From the NCBI GenBank assembly GCA_037139195.1, contig JBAXGW010000128.1, positions 1 through 5,838 on the forward strand: DNA of 5,838 nucleotides, given 5' to 3'. This stretch comes from JBAXGW01 sp037139195 (GTDB taxonomy: Bacteria; Bacteroidota; Bacteroidia; Bacteroidales; JAHJDW01). Under the pieces are notes generated by a model. That model ran no database searches. It worked only from the letters and a program-made list of their open reading frames with translations, and was not told the origin of the DNA. Both the position numbers and the translations under genes were made by a program. Shown piece by piece: positions 1 through 5,838 of this stretch (position 1 is its first letter; every line of letters starts with the position of its first letter).

Positions 1-2
1 TC

Positions 3-254
3 AAGCATATATTGTTTGATAAAATTGTTTTCGCATTTTAATCGGACAATAGTGATTTAAAATTTAAAAAAATTATTGATTTTAATGATTATTCTATTTT
101 TGATTTCATGTTTTTAAATGAAAATATCTTGTTGACATATAATACATATATGCTTTCTCAAGACTATTCATATATAAAAACAAAATTAATTTTATATAAT
201 ATTGAAACAGGCGAAGTAAAAGAGCATTTTCTTAAGATGATTGAATCGGACTAA
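3..254 (+). pseudogene. 3' remnant of a plus-strand protein gene, interrupted by a stop; possible beta-propeller-like protein
   Basis: Reading the plus strand in the frame starting at base 3 gives protein-like sequence ending at a TAA at 252-254, but a TAA at 39-41 interrupts it. The text on both sides looks coding: KHILFDKIVFAF before the stop, then SDNSDLKFKKIIDFNDY and later KLILYNIETGEV. Alternating hydrophobic strands with an 'LYNIETGEV'-like turn resemble a blade of a beta-propeller protein; this is an impression from pattern, not a family match. The only internal ATG of note is at 108-110 and would give 48 residues, too short to be convincing alone. By hand count, bases 1-240 are 48/240 G+C (20%), against 52/120 in two sampled lines of the FTCD gene. 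The 5' end lies outside the window. It could also be an intact gene with a sequencing error at 39-41, or chance open sequence in very AT-rich DNA. Confidence 0.4.
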
Positions 255-416
255 TGAGTCTTGTATATTCGGGTTGATCTTCTATGGAATTCAACAATAA
301 AAAATTAACTAATGTTTTTAATTTTAAGGAAATTTCGAACTAAACGCCAGCAATAAAACCAAAATTATATCTGAAGGTGCTTATTGATTTAAGCATGTTC
401 TGTGTAAGGGCATTGT
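255..416 (+). other. Gene-free stretch, possibly frameshifted tail of the remnant
   Basis: No intact gene is visible. In the plus-strand frame starting at 248, codons read GLMSLVYSG, a TGA at 275-277, then SSMEFNNKKLTNVFNFKEISN up to a TAA at 341-343. That last piece resembles a natural C-terminus, so the gene remnant to the left may once have extended to about 343 with one or more frameshifts. From 344 to 416 I see nothing recognisable. Confidence 0.25.
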
Positions 417-462
417 AAAAAACACCCAAAAAGCTGTTCAAGGCTTATTAGGTGTTTTTTTT
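417..462. terminator. Bidirectional intrinsic terminator after FTCD
   Basis: A perfect 10-bp inverted repeat pairs AAAAAACACC (417-426) with GGTGTTTTTT (451-460). An inner 4-bp stem, AAGC (431-434) with GCTT (443-446), can extend the structure across an internal bulge. Transcripts from either strand end the stem in a U-run: T455-T462 on plus, and the complement of A417-A422 on minus. It sits 16 bases past the FTCD stop codon, so it is the natural terminator of the minus-strand unit. It would equally serve the plus-strand remnant arriving from the left. Confidence 0.8.
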
Positions 463-478
463 ACTTGGTAAAAAATGA

Positions 479-2167
479 TTAAGCGTTTATTTTCCCATTA
501 ACAATATCTAAAATAAGTTGTTCCATTGCAATAGTTTTGTCTTCAATAGCTTTGCCTCTGGCAATAATATCATTTTTATAGGCTTCGTCTTTCAATCCGC
601 TTGCATTAATTTTTACATTTAAAAATGCACCCATTACTGCAGAGCGAGCACAAAGTGCACCAACACCAGCATCGGTTACCGAATTAGGATTTCCAATTTC
701 TGCCATTGCCTTTATCACTTCCATCGATTCATAGGCTTTTTCCATTGTTTTAAATGGAACTTCGGTTGCATATTTTGTTGCTTCTTGAATAGCTTTAGTT
801 CTTGCAGCTTTTTCTTCGTCTGTTTTCTTCGGTAAACTAAAGCCGTCCATTATTTTATTAAACGCAATAGTATCTTCGTCAACTAAAACTAAAAGGTGAT
901 CTTTTAAATTCTGACCTTTTTCTGCCCAATTAGAGAATTCTTCCCAACGCTCATCCCAGCCTGCTTTATGCGAAGATAGGTTGGCTACCATTGTAGCCAA
1001 AGCAGCTCCCAATGCACCCATATATGCCGATATTGATCCACCACCAGGAGCAGGCGATTCAGATGCAGTTTCGTTAGCAAATCCAGTACAAGTCATATCA
1101 ATTAATTTCTTTGCACTTTCATTGTTTAAAACGTATTCTATAACTTTTTCGTCGGCATTGAATGGTTTTAAATCATCTAATCCCATTGATTTTATTGCAA
1201 TTTTTATCAGTTCTCTATCATCAACGCCAACCGAACGGTTTTGTTTTCTTAAATAGTGTTTTCCTGCTTCTGTCAATACTTTTAATGGAATAAGACCAAC
1301 TATTTCAGAGCCGCTAACTCTAACGCCTCTGGCTTCAGCTTTGTTGCAAACTTCATCGAATGCTTTGTGAACAGGAGTGATGCCGATATTTGTAATATTC
1401 ATCGAAACTTGCGCAATTCCATACTCATCAATAAACCAACCAATAGCCTTAGTTGCTTTTAATGTGCCAGGAATCATCACATCGTTACCTTTATCGTCTT
1501 TTACAGTTTTTCCAGTAACAGGATTGCCTTCTCTTTGTGGTCTTCCTTTTTCTCTAACATCGAAAGCTATGGCATTAGCTCTGCGAGTAGAAGTTGTATT
1601 TAAGTTATAGTTTATTGCAACTAAGAAATCGCGAGCTCCAACAGCGGTTGCACCTGATTTTGAGTTGAACTGAGCAGGGCCGAAATCTGGTTTCCATTCT
1701 GGGCGAGTGATTTTTTCTGATAAACCTTCGTATTCACCTGAGCGGCAGTATGCTAAATTTTGTCTTTTTGGTTCAAAAGCAGCACTTTCGTAGCAATAAA
1801 TTGGAATAGCCAATTCTTCGCCAATGCGTTTTGCTAATTTGCGAGCAAACTCAACAGTTTCTTCCATTGAAATATTAGCAACTGGAACTAAAGGGCAAAC
1901 GTCGGTTGCACCAAAACGAGGATGCGCGCCTGAGTGTTTGCTCATATCAATTAGTTCCGACGCTTTTTTTACAGCTTTAAAAGCAGCTTCAATAACTTCG
2001 TCTGGAGTTCCAACAAAAGTAACAACAGTTCTGTTGGTTGCAGCGCCTGGATCAACGTCTAAAAGTTTAACACCTTCCGATGCTTCAATTACATCAGTTA
2101 TTTGTTTAATGATACCCATGTCGCGTCCTTCGCTAAAATTCGGTACGCATTCGATTAGTTTTTTCAT
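479..2167 (-). CDS. ftcD: Bifunctional glutamate formimidoyltransferase / formimidoyltetrahydrofolate cyclodeaminase
   Basis: This 562-residue cytosolic enzyme performs the last step of one histidine degradation route. The N-terminal half moves the formimino group from N-formimino-L-glutamate to tetrahydrofolate. The C-terminal half releases ammonia to give 5,10-methenyl-tetrahydrofolate, feeding one-carbon metabolism. Residues about 1-180 are the formiminotransferase N-terminal subdomain, opening CVPNFSEGRD. His82 in SGAHPRFGATDVCPLVPV aligns with the catalytic histidine (His82) of the mammalian enzyme. Residues about 180-330 are the second transferase subdomain (EGNPVTGK, YGIAQVSMNITN). Residues about 350-560 are the cyclodeaminase, with the glycine-rich SPAPGGGSISAYMGALGAA at 371-389 and GNPNSVTDAGVGALCARSA at 492-510. 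Length fits a full two-domain fusion. The ATG at 2167 starts directly at the conserved MKKLIECVPNFSEGR, without a Shine-Dalgarno. It lies 21 bases after the nitroreductase-like gene with no terminator between, so co-transcription is likely. No hutH, hutU or hutI is in the window. Confidence 0.96.
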   Translation of the reverse strand: MKKLIECVPNFSEGRDMGIIKQITDVIEASEGVKLLDVDPGAATNRTVVTFVGTPDEVIEAAFKAVKKASELIDMSKHSGAHPRFGATDVCPLVPVANISMEETVEFARKLAKRIGEELAIPIYCYESAAFEPKRQNLAYCRSGEYEGLSEKITRPEWKPDFGPAQFNSKSGATAVGARDFLVAINYNLNTTSTRRANAIAFDVREKGRPQREGNPVTGKTVKDDKGNDVMIPGTLKATKAIGWFIDEYGIAQVSMNITNIGITPVHKAFDEVCNKAEARGVRVSGSEIVGLIPLKVLTEAGKHYLRKQNRSVGVDDRELIKIAIKSMGLDDLKPFNADEKVIEYVLNNESAKKLIDMTCTGFANETASESPAPGGGSISAYMGALGAALATMVANLSSHKAGWDERWEEFSNWAEKGQNLKDHLLVLVDEDTIAFNKIMDGFSLPKKTDEEKAARTKAIQEATKYATEVPFKTMEKAYESMEVIKAMAEIGNPNSVTDAGVGALCARSAVMGAFLNVKINASGLKDEAYKNDIIARGKAIEDKTIAMEQLILDIVNGKINA

Positions 2168-2188
2168 TGTATTAGTTGATTAATAATA

Positions 2189-3415
2189 TTATAATTTAGC
2201 TCTTCTATCAATATCAAATTTTGTTAATTTGCCAAAAGGCATAATATATAATGGTTCTTCAATTTTTGGAAGCTTAAATAATTTAACAATATCAGCATCC
2301 GAAAATGCAGCTACTGCACAAGTGCCAAGCCCCAAGGTTTCAGCTTGCAAATAAACATTCTGACCAGAATGTCCTAAGTCCATGCATACATATCGTTCAC
2401 GTCCTCTTTTGCCATATTTTGAAGTGTTTCTTTCGAATACAGCAGTCCAAAGAATAGATGCAGGAGCTTTTTTTATGAAGTCTTGCGAATAAGAAGCCGC
2501 GCATAGTTCACTTCGAATATCGCCTTTAATAACTTGAGTAATTGAATTTTTAATTGGGTTGTATTTGTATACACCAGATTCTAAATCAATAACTTTACCA
2601 ACAACAATATAAACCTCAAAAGGAAATAAGGCTCCAGCCGAAGGTGTAGTTCTAAGATAATGACCTTTATACATCGTGCTATCAGTAACACCCCAAGCAG
2701 CCCAAAGCATTTGTGATATTTCGGGTATTGTTAGCGAATCTTTTGTGTATTCTCTTATAGAACGTCTAAGCGACATGGCTTTTTCAACGCTAATCTGGCT
2801 ATTAGTAATAGGGGTAGGTAGTTTTATGGTTTTTCCATTTGTTAAATATTCTTTGATAGAAGGTGCCTCTTTTTCAAATATATATTCAATTTTCATCGAA
2901 TATTTACCATCGTAGGGATTTGTGTTGTCGCAAATATAATTAAAACCTTCGGCCATAGATTGCCAGCCAATTGCTGTGCTATCTGCAACATTTTCGAAAT
3001 TACCGTTTATGATAGGTGTTTCAATCCATTCGCCTTTTTCGTTTTTCGTTTCTAGTTTTATATTGTCTACGCTCAAACTTCCTTTTCCAACAATAAAACA
3101 ACCAAAATAGATGTTTTCAACTTCGCTATCTATAGTTCCTTTAATTTCGAACTTCTCCCATTTTTCTGTTTTAATAGGATTTTTGCCCATATTGTCGAAA
3201 AAACCATAATCACCTTTTGGTTTATCTACTCTAAACCACAGATGACCAGTAGCTTTGTTTTTGCCATTCATTTTAACAAAACCCGAATATCTGAATTCCT
3301 TTGATTTAATTAATTCAGGATTCTCTAATTTTTGAGTAATAGTAGCAAATTCGTTTTGAGCCATTATTTGTAGCGAACAAATAGCTAAAACAAATAAAAA
3401 TAATGCTTTTTTCAT
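2189..3415 (-). CDS. Exported SagB/ThcOx-type nitroreductase-family protein with N-terminal beta-sandwich domain
   Basis: I place the start at the ATG at 3413-3415, giving 408 residues. Residues 1-20 (MKKALFLFVLAICSLQIMAQ) are a signal peptide with likely cleavage after IMA. Cys13 follows Ile, so it is a poor lipobox and the product is probably periplasmic. Residues about 30-180 form an all-beta region (RYSGFVKMNGK, GHLWFRVD, IYFGCFIVGKGSLSVDNIKL). It resembles the galactose-binding-like domain preceding catalytic domains in some Bacteroidota erythromycin esterase-like and S41 peptidase proteins, by recall of pattern. Residues about 196-400 are the FMN-dependent nitroreductase fold of the SagB/ThcOx group: SLRRSIREYTKDSLTIPEISQMLWAA split over 215-240, TTPSAGALFPFEVYIV at 257-271, and GHSGQNVYLQAETLGLGTCA at 348-367. 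Azoline oxidation is only one activity of this group; no precursor peptide or cyclodehydratase is here, so the substrate is unknown. It is first in a unit with FTCD. An in-frame ATG at 3538 is rejected because it lies inside the preceding terminator hairpin and upstream of the promoter. Confidence 0.85.
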   Translation of the reverse strand: MKKALFLFVLAICSLQIMAQNEFATITQKLENPELIKSKEFRYSGFVKMNGKNKATGHLWFRVDKPKGDYGFFDNMGKNPIKTEKWEKFEIKGTIDSEVENIYFGCFIVGKGSLSVDNIKLETKNEKGEWIETPIINGNFENVADSTAIGWQSMAEGFNYICDNTNPYDGKYSMKIEYIFEKEAPSIKEYLTNGKTIKLPTPITNSQISVEKAMSLRRSIREYTKDSLTIPEISQMLWAAWGVTDSTMYKGHYLRTTPSAGALFPFEVYIVVGKVIDLESGVYKYNPIKNSITQVIKGDIRSELCAASYSQDFIKKAPASILWTAVFERNTSKYGKRGRERYVCMDLGHSGQNVYLQAETLGLGTCAVAAFSDADIVKLFKLPKIEEPLYIMPFGKLTKFDIDRRAKL

Positions 3416-3433
3416 GTTGAAATATTTAAGATA

Positions 3434-3467
3434 CAAATGTATAAATGTTTGAATAATTTTATAACAA
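3434..3467 (-). promoter_or_regulatory. Bacteroidota-type promoter for the nitroreductase-FTCD unit
   Basis: Read on the minus strand, TACATTTG (3441 to 3434) is an exact match to the TAnnTTTG -7 element of Bacteroidota. A TTG (3467 to 3465) lies 23 bases upstream, at the long end of the spacing known for TTG/TAnnTTTG promoters. Transcription would begin around 3427-3431, leaving a leader of roughly 12-16 bases before the ATG at 3415. This supports the shorter start. AT-rich sequence makes chance matches possible, but the position between a terminator and a signal-peptide start is right. Confidence 0.6.
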
Positions 3468-3508
3468 TACGAACAAAATCTTTGATGTTTTTTTTGTTTT
3501 TTTTGCAT

Positions 3509-3545
3509 AAACAAAAAGAACTTTGATTTGAAGATCAAAGTTCTT
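3509..3545 (-). terminator. Intrinsic terminator of the pyrBI operon
   Basis: A perfect 12-bp inverted repeat, AAGAACTTTGAT (3516-3527) and ATCAAAGTTCTT (3534-3545), has a 6-base loop. On the minus strand the stem is followed by TTTGTTT, giving the U-run; on the plus strand the following bases (AAAGATTAGC) are not a U-run. It begins 23 bases past the pyrI stop codon. Confidence 0.85.
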
Positions 3546-3568
3546 AAAGATTAGCTTGCTTGGAAAAA

Positions 3569-4033
3569 TTATCTCTTAATAAATTCCATATTAGATTCTT
3601 CTGTTGTTTTTTCGCAATAATGACAACGAAGTTTAACAGGTTCTTTGCTAAGTACATTGAATTTTTGAGTAATAGTTTCAACATTAGTAATACAATTAGG
3701 ATTTACGCATTTTACGATGCCCTGAATTTTTTCAGGTAAATCAACAGTGCGTTTTTCTATTACTTGATAATCCTTTATTACAATAAGAGTTGCATAAGGG
3801 GCAATTAAAGCAATTTTGTTTATTTCATCATTTTCGAAATAACGGTTGCTTACTTTAATAATTCCTTTTTTGCCAAATTTCTTAGATTCAAGGTTGGTTC
3901 CAACAAAAATTTGATTGTCGAATACTTCCAAATTTAATAATTTAATAACTTGAAAAACATTTTTTGGCGAAATATGGTCGATAACGGTACCATTTTCAAT
4001 GGCTGATACTTTAAGTTCTTTTACTGTTGTCAT
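3569..4033 (-). CDS. pyrI: Aspartate carbamoyltransferase regulatory subunit
   Basis: The 154-residue product is the non-catalytic regulatory chain that joins PyrB trimers into the allosteric holoenzyme and binds nucleotide effectors. It is close in length to the E. coli chain. The N-terminal nucleotide-binding domain (about 1-100) has GTVIDHI at 15-21, with Asp19 and His20, Lys60 and Lys94 in register with E. coli effector-site residues. The E. coli Asn84 position is Ile here (ATLIVIKDYQV), so effector response may differ. The C-terminal zinc domain has all four cysteines: Cys109 and Cys114 in CVNPNC, Cys137 and Cys140 in CHYC, followed by EK as in E. coli. The zinc domain is what contacts the catalytic chain in the family. 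The start codon overlaps the pyrB stop in an ATGA, implying translational coupling and matched subunit production. Confidence 0.96.
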   Translation of the reverse strand: MTTVKELKVSAIENGTVIDHISPKNVFQVIKLLNLEVFDNQIFVGTNLESKKFGKKGIIKVSNRYFENDEINKIALIAPYATLIVIKDYQVIEKRTVDLPEKIQGIVKCVNPNCITNVETITQKFNVLSKEPVKLRCHYCEKTTEESNMEFIKR

Positions 4034-4938
4034 TTTATTCCTAGAATTGAAGTTATTAATGCTTGTCTTACATAAACACCGTTTTGTGCTTGTTGAAAAT
4101 AATATGCTTGAGGAGTATCGTCTACATCTTCGTTGATTTCGTTTACTCTTGGTAGTGGATGCAGCACTCTCATATTTTCTTTACAACCTTTAAGCATTTC
4201 TTTATTTAGAATATAGGCATTTTTCACTTTTTCATATTCAATAGGATCGAGGAAGCGTTCGCGTTGAACTCTAGTCATATACATGATATCAACATGAGGC
4301 ATTGCTTCTTCTAAGGAAGTATATTGATAATATTTTAAATCATTATTTTTAATATGCATTTTTACATAGCTAGGCAATTTTAATTCCGAAGGAGAAATTA
4401 AATGAAAAGTGCAATTGAAATGAGAAAGAGCCATCACTAAAGAGTGAACAGTTCTTCCGTATTTTAAATCGCCAACAAAAGCAATGTTTAGGTTGTCGAT
4501 TTTTCCCTGCGTTTTTCTAATAGAATATAAATCTAAAAGAGTTTGAGTAGGGTGTTGATTTGCTCCATCGCCAGCATTAACAACTGGAACTTCAGCAACT
4601 TCGCTAGCAAAACGAGCACTTCCTTCGCGAGGATGACGCATTACTATTAAGTCGGAATATTTGCCAACTGTTAAAATAGTGTCTTTTAAAGATTCTCCTT
4701 TTTTTACGCTAGTACTAGATGCGTCTGAGAATCCAACAATTTTTCCGCCTAAGCGCATAACAGCACTTTCAAAGCTAAGGCGAGTTCGGGTTGAAGGTTC
4801 GAAAAATAGAGTAGACACCACAAAATTTTCAAGAATTTTTTGGGTCGGATTTTTTTCAAACTCTTCAGCAATGTCGAGGATTTTTATCATTTCCTCTTTT
4901 GAGTAATCGTTAATTGAAACTAAACTTCTGTTTTTCAT
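4030..4938 (-). CDS. pyrB: Aspartate carbamoyltransferase catalytic subunit
   Basis: This cytosolic enzyme condenses carbamoyl phosphate and L-aspartate to N-carbamoyl-L-aspartate, the committed step of pyrimidine synthesis. At 302 residues it is slightly shorter than the 311-residue E. coli protein. The active-site set is present: FFEPSTRTRLSFES with STRT at 49-52 for carbamoyl phosphate, the mobile loop TSVKKGESL with Ser77 and Lys80, Arg101 and His102 in MRHPREGS, NQHPTQTLLDL with His129 and Gln132, Arg162 in KYGRTVHS, Arg223 and Gln225 in TRVQRER, and HPLPR at 260-264. These motifs, TSVKKGES and TRVQRER together, separate it from ornithine carbamoyltransferase. The ATG at 4938 starts a normal N-terminus, with no Shine-Dalgarno, as usual in this phylum. 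It is first in a two-gene operon with pyrI, between two terminators. No pyrimidine-responsive attenuator is evident in the leader. Confidence 0.97.
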   Translation of the reverse strand: MKNRSLVSINDYSKEEMIKILDIAEEFEKNPTQKILENFVVSTLFFEPSTRTRLSFESAVMRLGGKIVGFSDASSTSVKKGESLKDTILTVGKYSDLIVMRHPREGSARFASEVAEVPVVNAGDGANQHPTQTLLDLYSIRKTQGKIDNLNIAFVGDLKYGRTVHSLVMALSHFNCTFHLISPSELKLPSYVKMHIKNNDLKYYQYTSLEEAMPHVDIMYMTRVQRERFLDPIEYEKVKNAYILNKEMLKGCKENMRVLHPLPRVNEINEDVDDTPQAYYFQQAQNGVYVRQALITSILGIK

Positions 4939-4993
4939 TTGTCGGAATTTGGTTGTTTATTTATATTTTATCTTAGAAAGGAAATTTGACTTT

Positions 4994-5018
4994 AAAAGAT
5001 AATTTGTTTTTTCAAATT
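4994..5018 (-). promoter_or_regulatory. Candidate pyrBI promoter region with a small dyad
   Basis: The 84 bases between the upstream terminator and pyrB must hold its promoter. On the minus strand, TATCTTTT (5001 to 4994) matches TAnnTTTG except the last base. I find no TTG at the expected spacing; the nearest TTTG is only 11 bases upstream. A perfect inverted repeat, AATTTG (5001-5006) and CAAATT (5013-5018), separated by a T6 run, sits directly at this spot and could be an operator. The match is weak and the sequence very AT-rich. Confidence 0.25.
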
Positions 5019-5022
5019 GAAC

Positions 5023-5050
5023 ATAAAAAAAGGCGACTAACGTCGCCTTC
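5023..5050 (-). terminator. Intrinsic terminator of the COG2403-type GTPase gene
   Basis: A perfect, G+C-rich 8-bp stem, AAGGCGAC (5030-5037) and GTCGCCTT (5042-5049), closes a 4-base loop. On the minus strand the stem runs into a run of Ts (complement of A5024-A5030). It begins 15 bases past the stop codon of the gene to its right and separates that gene from pyrB. Confidence 0.9.
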
Positions 5051-5064
5051 TTAAATTTAAAATG

Positions 5065-5838
5065 TTATTGACAGCAATTACATTTTGCTTTAGTAATATT
5101 GTGTTTTTTAACAAAATCACACATTAATGAAGTAAATTCAGGTTTTCCAATTTCTTGTAAATCGTAATCTACTTTTGTTGTAGGTTTGTTGATTTTGATA
5201 AGTCTGTTCAAATCAATTGGAGTTGCAATTACAACTGAATCACAATCTGTATTGTTGATTGATTTTTCTAAATCAGCAATTTGAGCATCACCGTATCCCA
5301 TAGCTGGCATTAAAGTACCAATGTTTGGATATATTTGGAATGTTTCAGCTAATTTACCTACAACGTAAGGTCTTGGATCAACTAATTCAGCAGCACCATA
5401 TTTTTTAGCAGCAACTGTACCAGCACCAATTTTCATGTGACCATGAGTTAGTGTTGGGCCATCTTCAACAACTAATACGCGTTTTCCTTTGATTAATTCT
5501 GGATTGTGAACTGTAAGTGGAGATGCAGCATCAACAACAATAGCAGTAGGGTTAACTTTGTTTACGTTATCTCTAACTGTTTGAATGTTTTCTGGAGATG
5601 CACTGTCCATTTTGTTCATAACAACGATGTCAGCCATTCTTAAAGTTACTTCACCTGGGTAGAATGATAATTCGTTACCTGGTCTGTGTGGGTCAACAAC
5701 AGTAACCATTAAATCTTGTTTGAAGAATGGGAAGTCGTTATTTCCACCGTCCCAAAGAATTACGTCACATCCATCAGGATCGTTTTCAGCAGCTCTTAAG
5801 ATTGCTTCATAATCAACACCTGCATAAATAACGTTACC
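5065..5838 (-). CDS. COG2403-family P-loop GTPase (cyclic 2,3-diphosphoglycerate synthetase-like), C-terminal part
   Basis: The minus-strand frame is open to the window edge, so 257 C-terminal residues are seen and the start lies outside. The ATG at 5707-5709 is internal: the 43 codons upstream of it read as conserved family sequence (GVDYEAILRAAENDPDGCD, then ILWDGGNNDFPFF). Numbering from the first visible residue, WDGGNND (29-35) is a DxxG-like element, DPHRPG is at 49-54, NKMD at 75-78 is the guanine-recognition NKxD motif, and VEDGPTLTHGHM at about 124-135 is a conserved family stretch. The missing N-terminus should carry the nucleotide-binding beginning; relatives are roughly 440-460 residues, so a little over half is present. 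The archaeal namesake makes cyclic 2,3-diphosphoglycerate, but bacterial members have no settled role and GTPase is the safer name. The protein ends in a cysteine cluster, AKCNCCQ, with Cys253, 255 and 256 of the visible part, suggesting metal binding. It is independent of pyrBI, with a terminator between. Confidence 0.85.
   Translation of the reverse strand, partial: GNVIYAGVDYEAILRAAENDPDGCDVILWDGGNNDFPFFKQDLMVTVVDPHRPGNELSFYPGEVTLRMADIVVMNKMDSASPENIQTVRDNVNKVNPTAIVVDAASPLTVHNPELIKGKRVLVVEDGPTLTHGHMKIGAGTVAAKKYGAAELVDPRPYVVGKLAETFQIYPNIGTLMPAMGYGDAQIADLEKSINNTDCDSVVIATPIDLNRLIKINKPTTKVDYDLQEIGKPEFTSLMCDFVKKHNITKAKCNCCQ

Noticed and set aside
981..1256. Plus-strand open frame inside the FTCD gene
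   Set aside because: It is antisense to well-conserved cyclodeaminase coding sequence and has no recognisable domain; the same holds for the plus-strand frames at 1377-1610 and 1824-2183.
2676..2915. Plus-strand open frame inside the nitroreductase-like gene
   Set aside because: Antisense shadow of a conserved reading frame; no promoter or family similarity seen.
2189..3415. Nitroreductase-like gene as part of a thiazole/oxazole-modified peptide cluster
   Set aside because: No cyclodehydratase (YcaO), partner protein, transporter or precursor peptide is in the window, and the protein carries a signal peptide unlike the cytosolic modifying enzymes.
3480..3540. Three copies of CTTTGAT/ATCAAAG as a possible regulatory repeat
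   Set aside because: Two copies are the arms of the pyrBI terminator; the third (3480-3486) is a single 7-base match in AT-rich DNA and easily due to chance.
4661..4906. Plus-strand open frame inside pyrB
   Set aside because: Antisense to the STRT-containing region of pyrB, which is certainly coding on the minus strand.
5065..5709. Complete 214-residue gene starting at the ATG at 5709
   Set aside because: The frame stays open to 5838 and the upstream codons match the family (GVDYEAI, WDGGNND), so this Met is internal and the gene is truncated by the window edge.

Overview
The window is an ordinary chromosomal stretch of an AT-rich member of the Bacteroidota, probably Bacteroidales-like. The evidence is the absence of Shine-Dalgarno sequences, one good TTG/TAnnTTTG-type promoter, a fused formiminotransferase-cyclodeaminase, a pyrB-pyrI pair, and an exported nitroreductase carrying a beta-sandwich domain of a kind I recall from this phylum. 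All intact genes lie on the minus strand. Taxonomy is inferred from gene types, not from a marker gene.

Read in the direction of transcription (high to low coordinates), there are three units. (1) At the right edge is the C-terminal part of a COG2403-type P-loop GTPase, the family often labelled cyclic 2,3-diphosphoglycerate synthetase. Its start lies beyond base 5838. A strong hairpin terminator at 5023-5050 ends it. (2) pyrB (4030-4938) and pyrI (3569-4033) overlap by four bases (ATGA). They encode the catalytic and regulatory chains of aspartate carbamoyltransferase, the committed step of pyrimidine synthesis. A perfect 12-bp hairpin at 3509-3545 ends this operon. (3) A promoter near 3434-3467 drives a secreted SagB/ThcOx-type nitroreductase-family protein (2189-3415). 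Only 21 bases later comes the bifunctional histidine-catabolism and one-carbon enzyme FTCD (479-2167). A hairpin at 417-462, with T-runs on both strands, closes this unit.

The left 416 bases hold no intact gene. A plus-strand reading frame there, about 20% G+C over bases 1-240, looks like the 3' end of a protein gene but carries an in-frame stop at 39-41. It may continue in another frame to 343. It is best read as a decaying gene remnant that meets FTCD tail to tail at the shared terminator.

I see no CRISPR array, tRNA, rRNA, insertion sequence or phage gene, and no clear undescribed system. The least ordinary item is the exported beta-sandwich plus nitroreductase protein placed directly upstream of FTCD.
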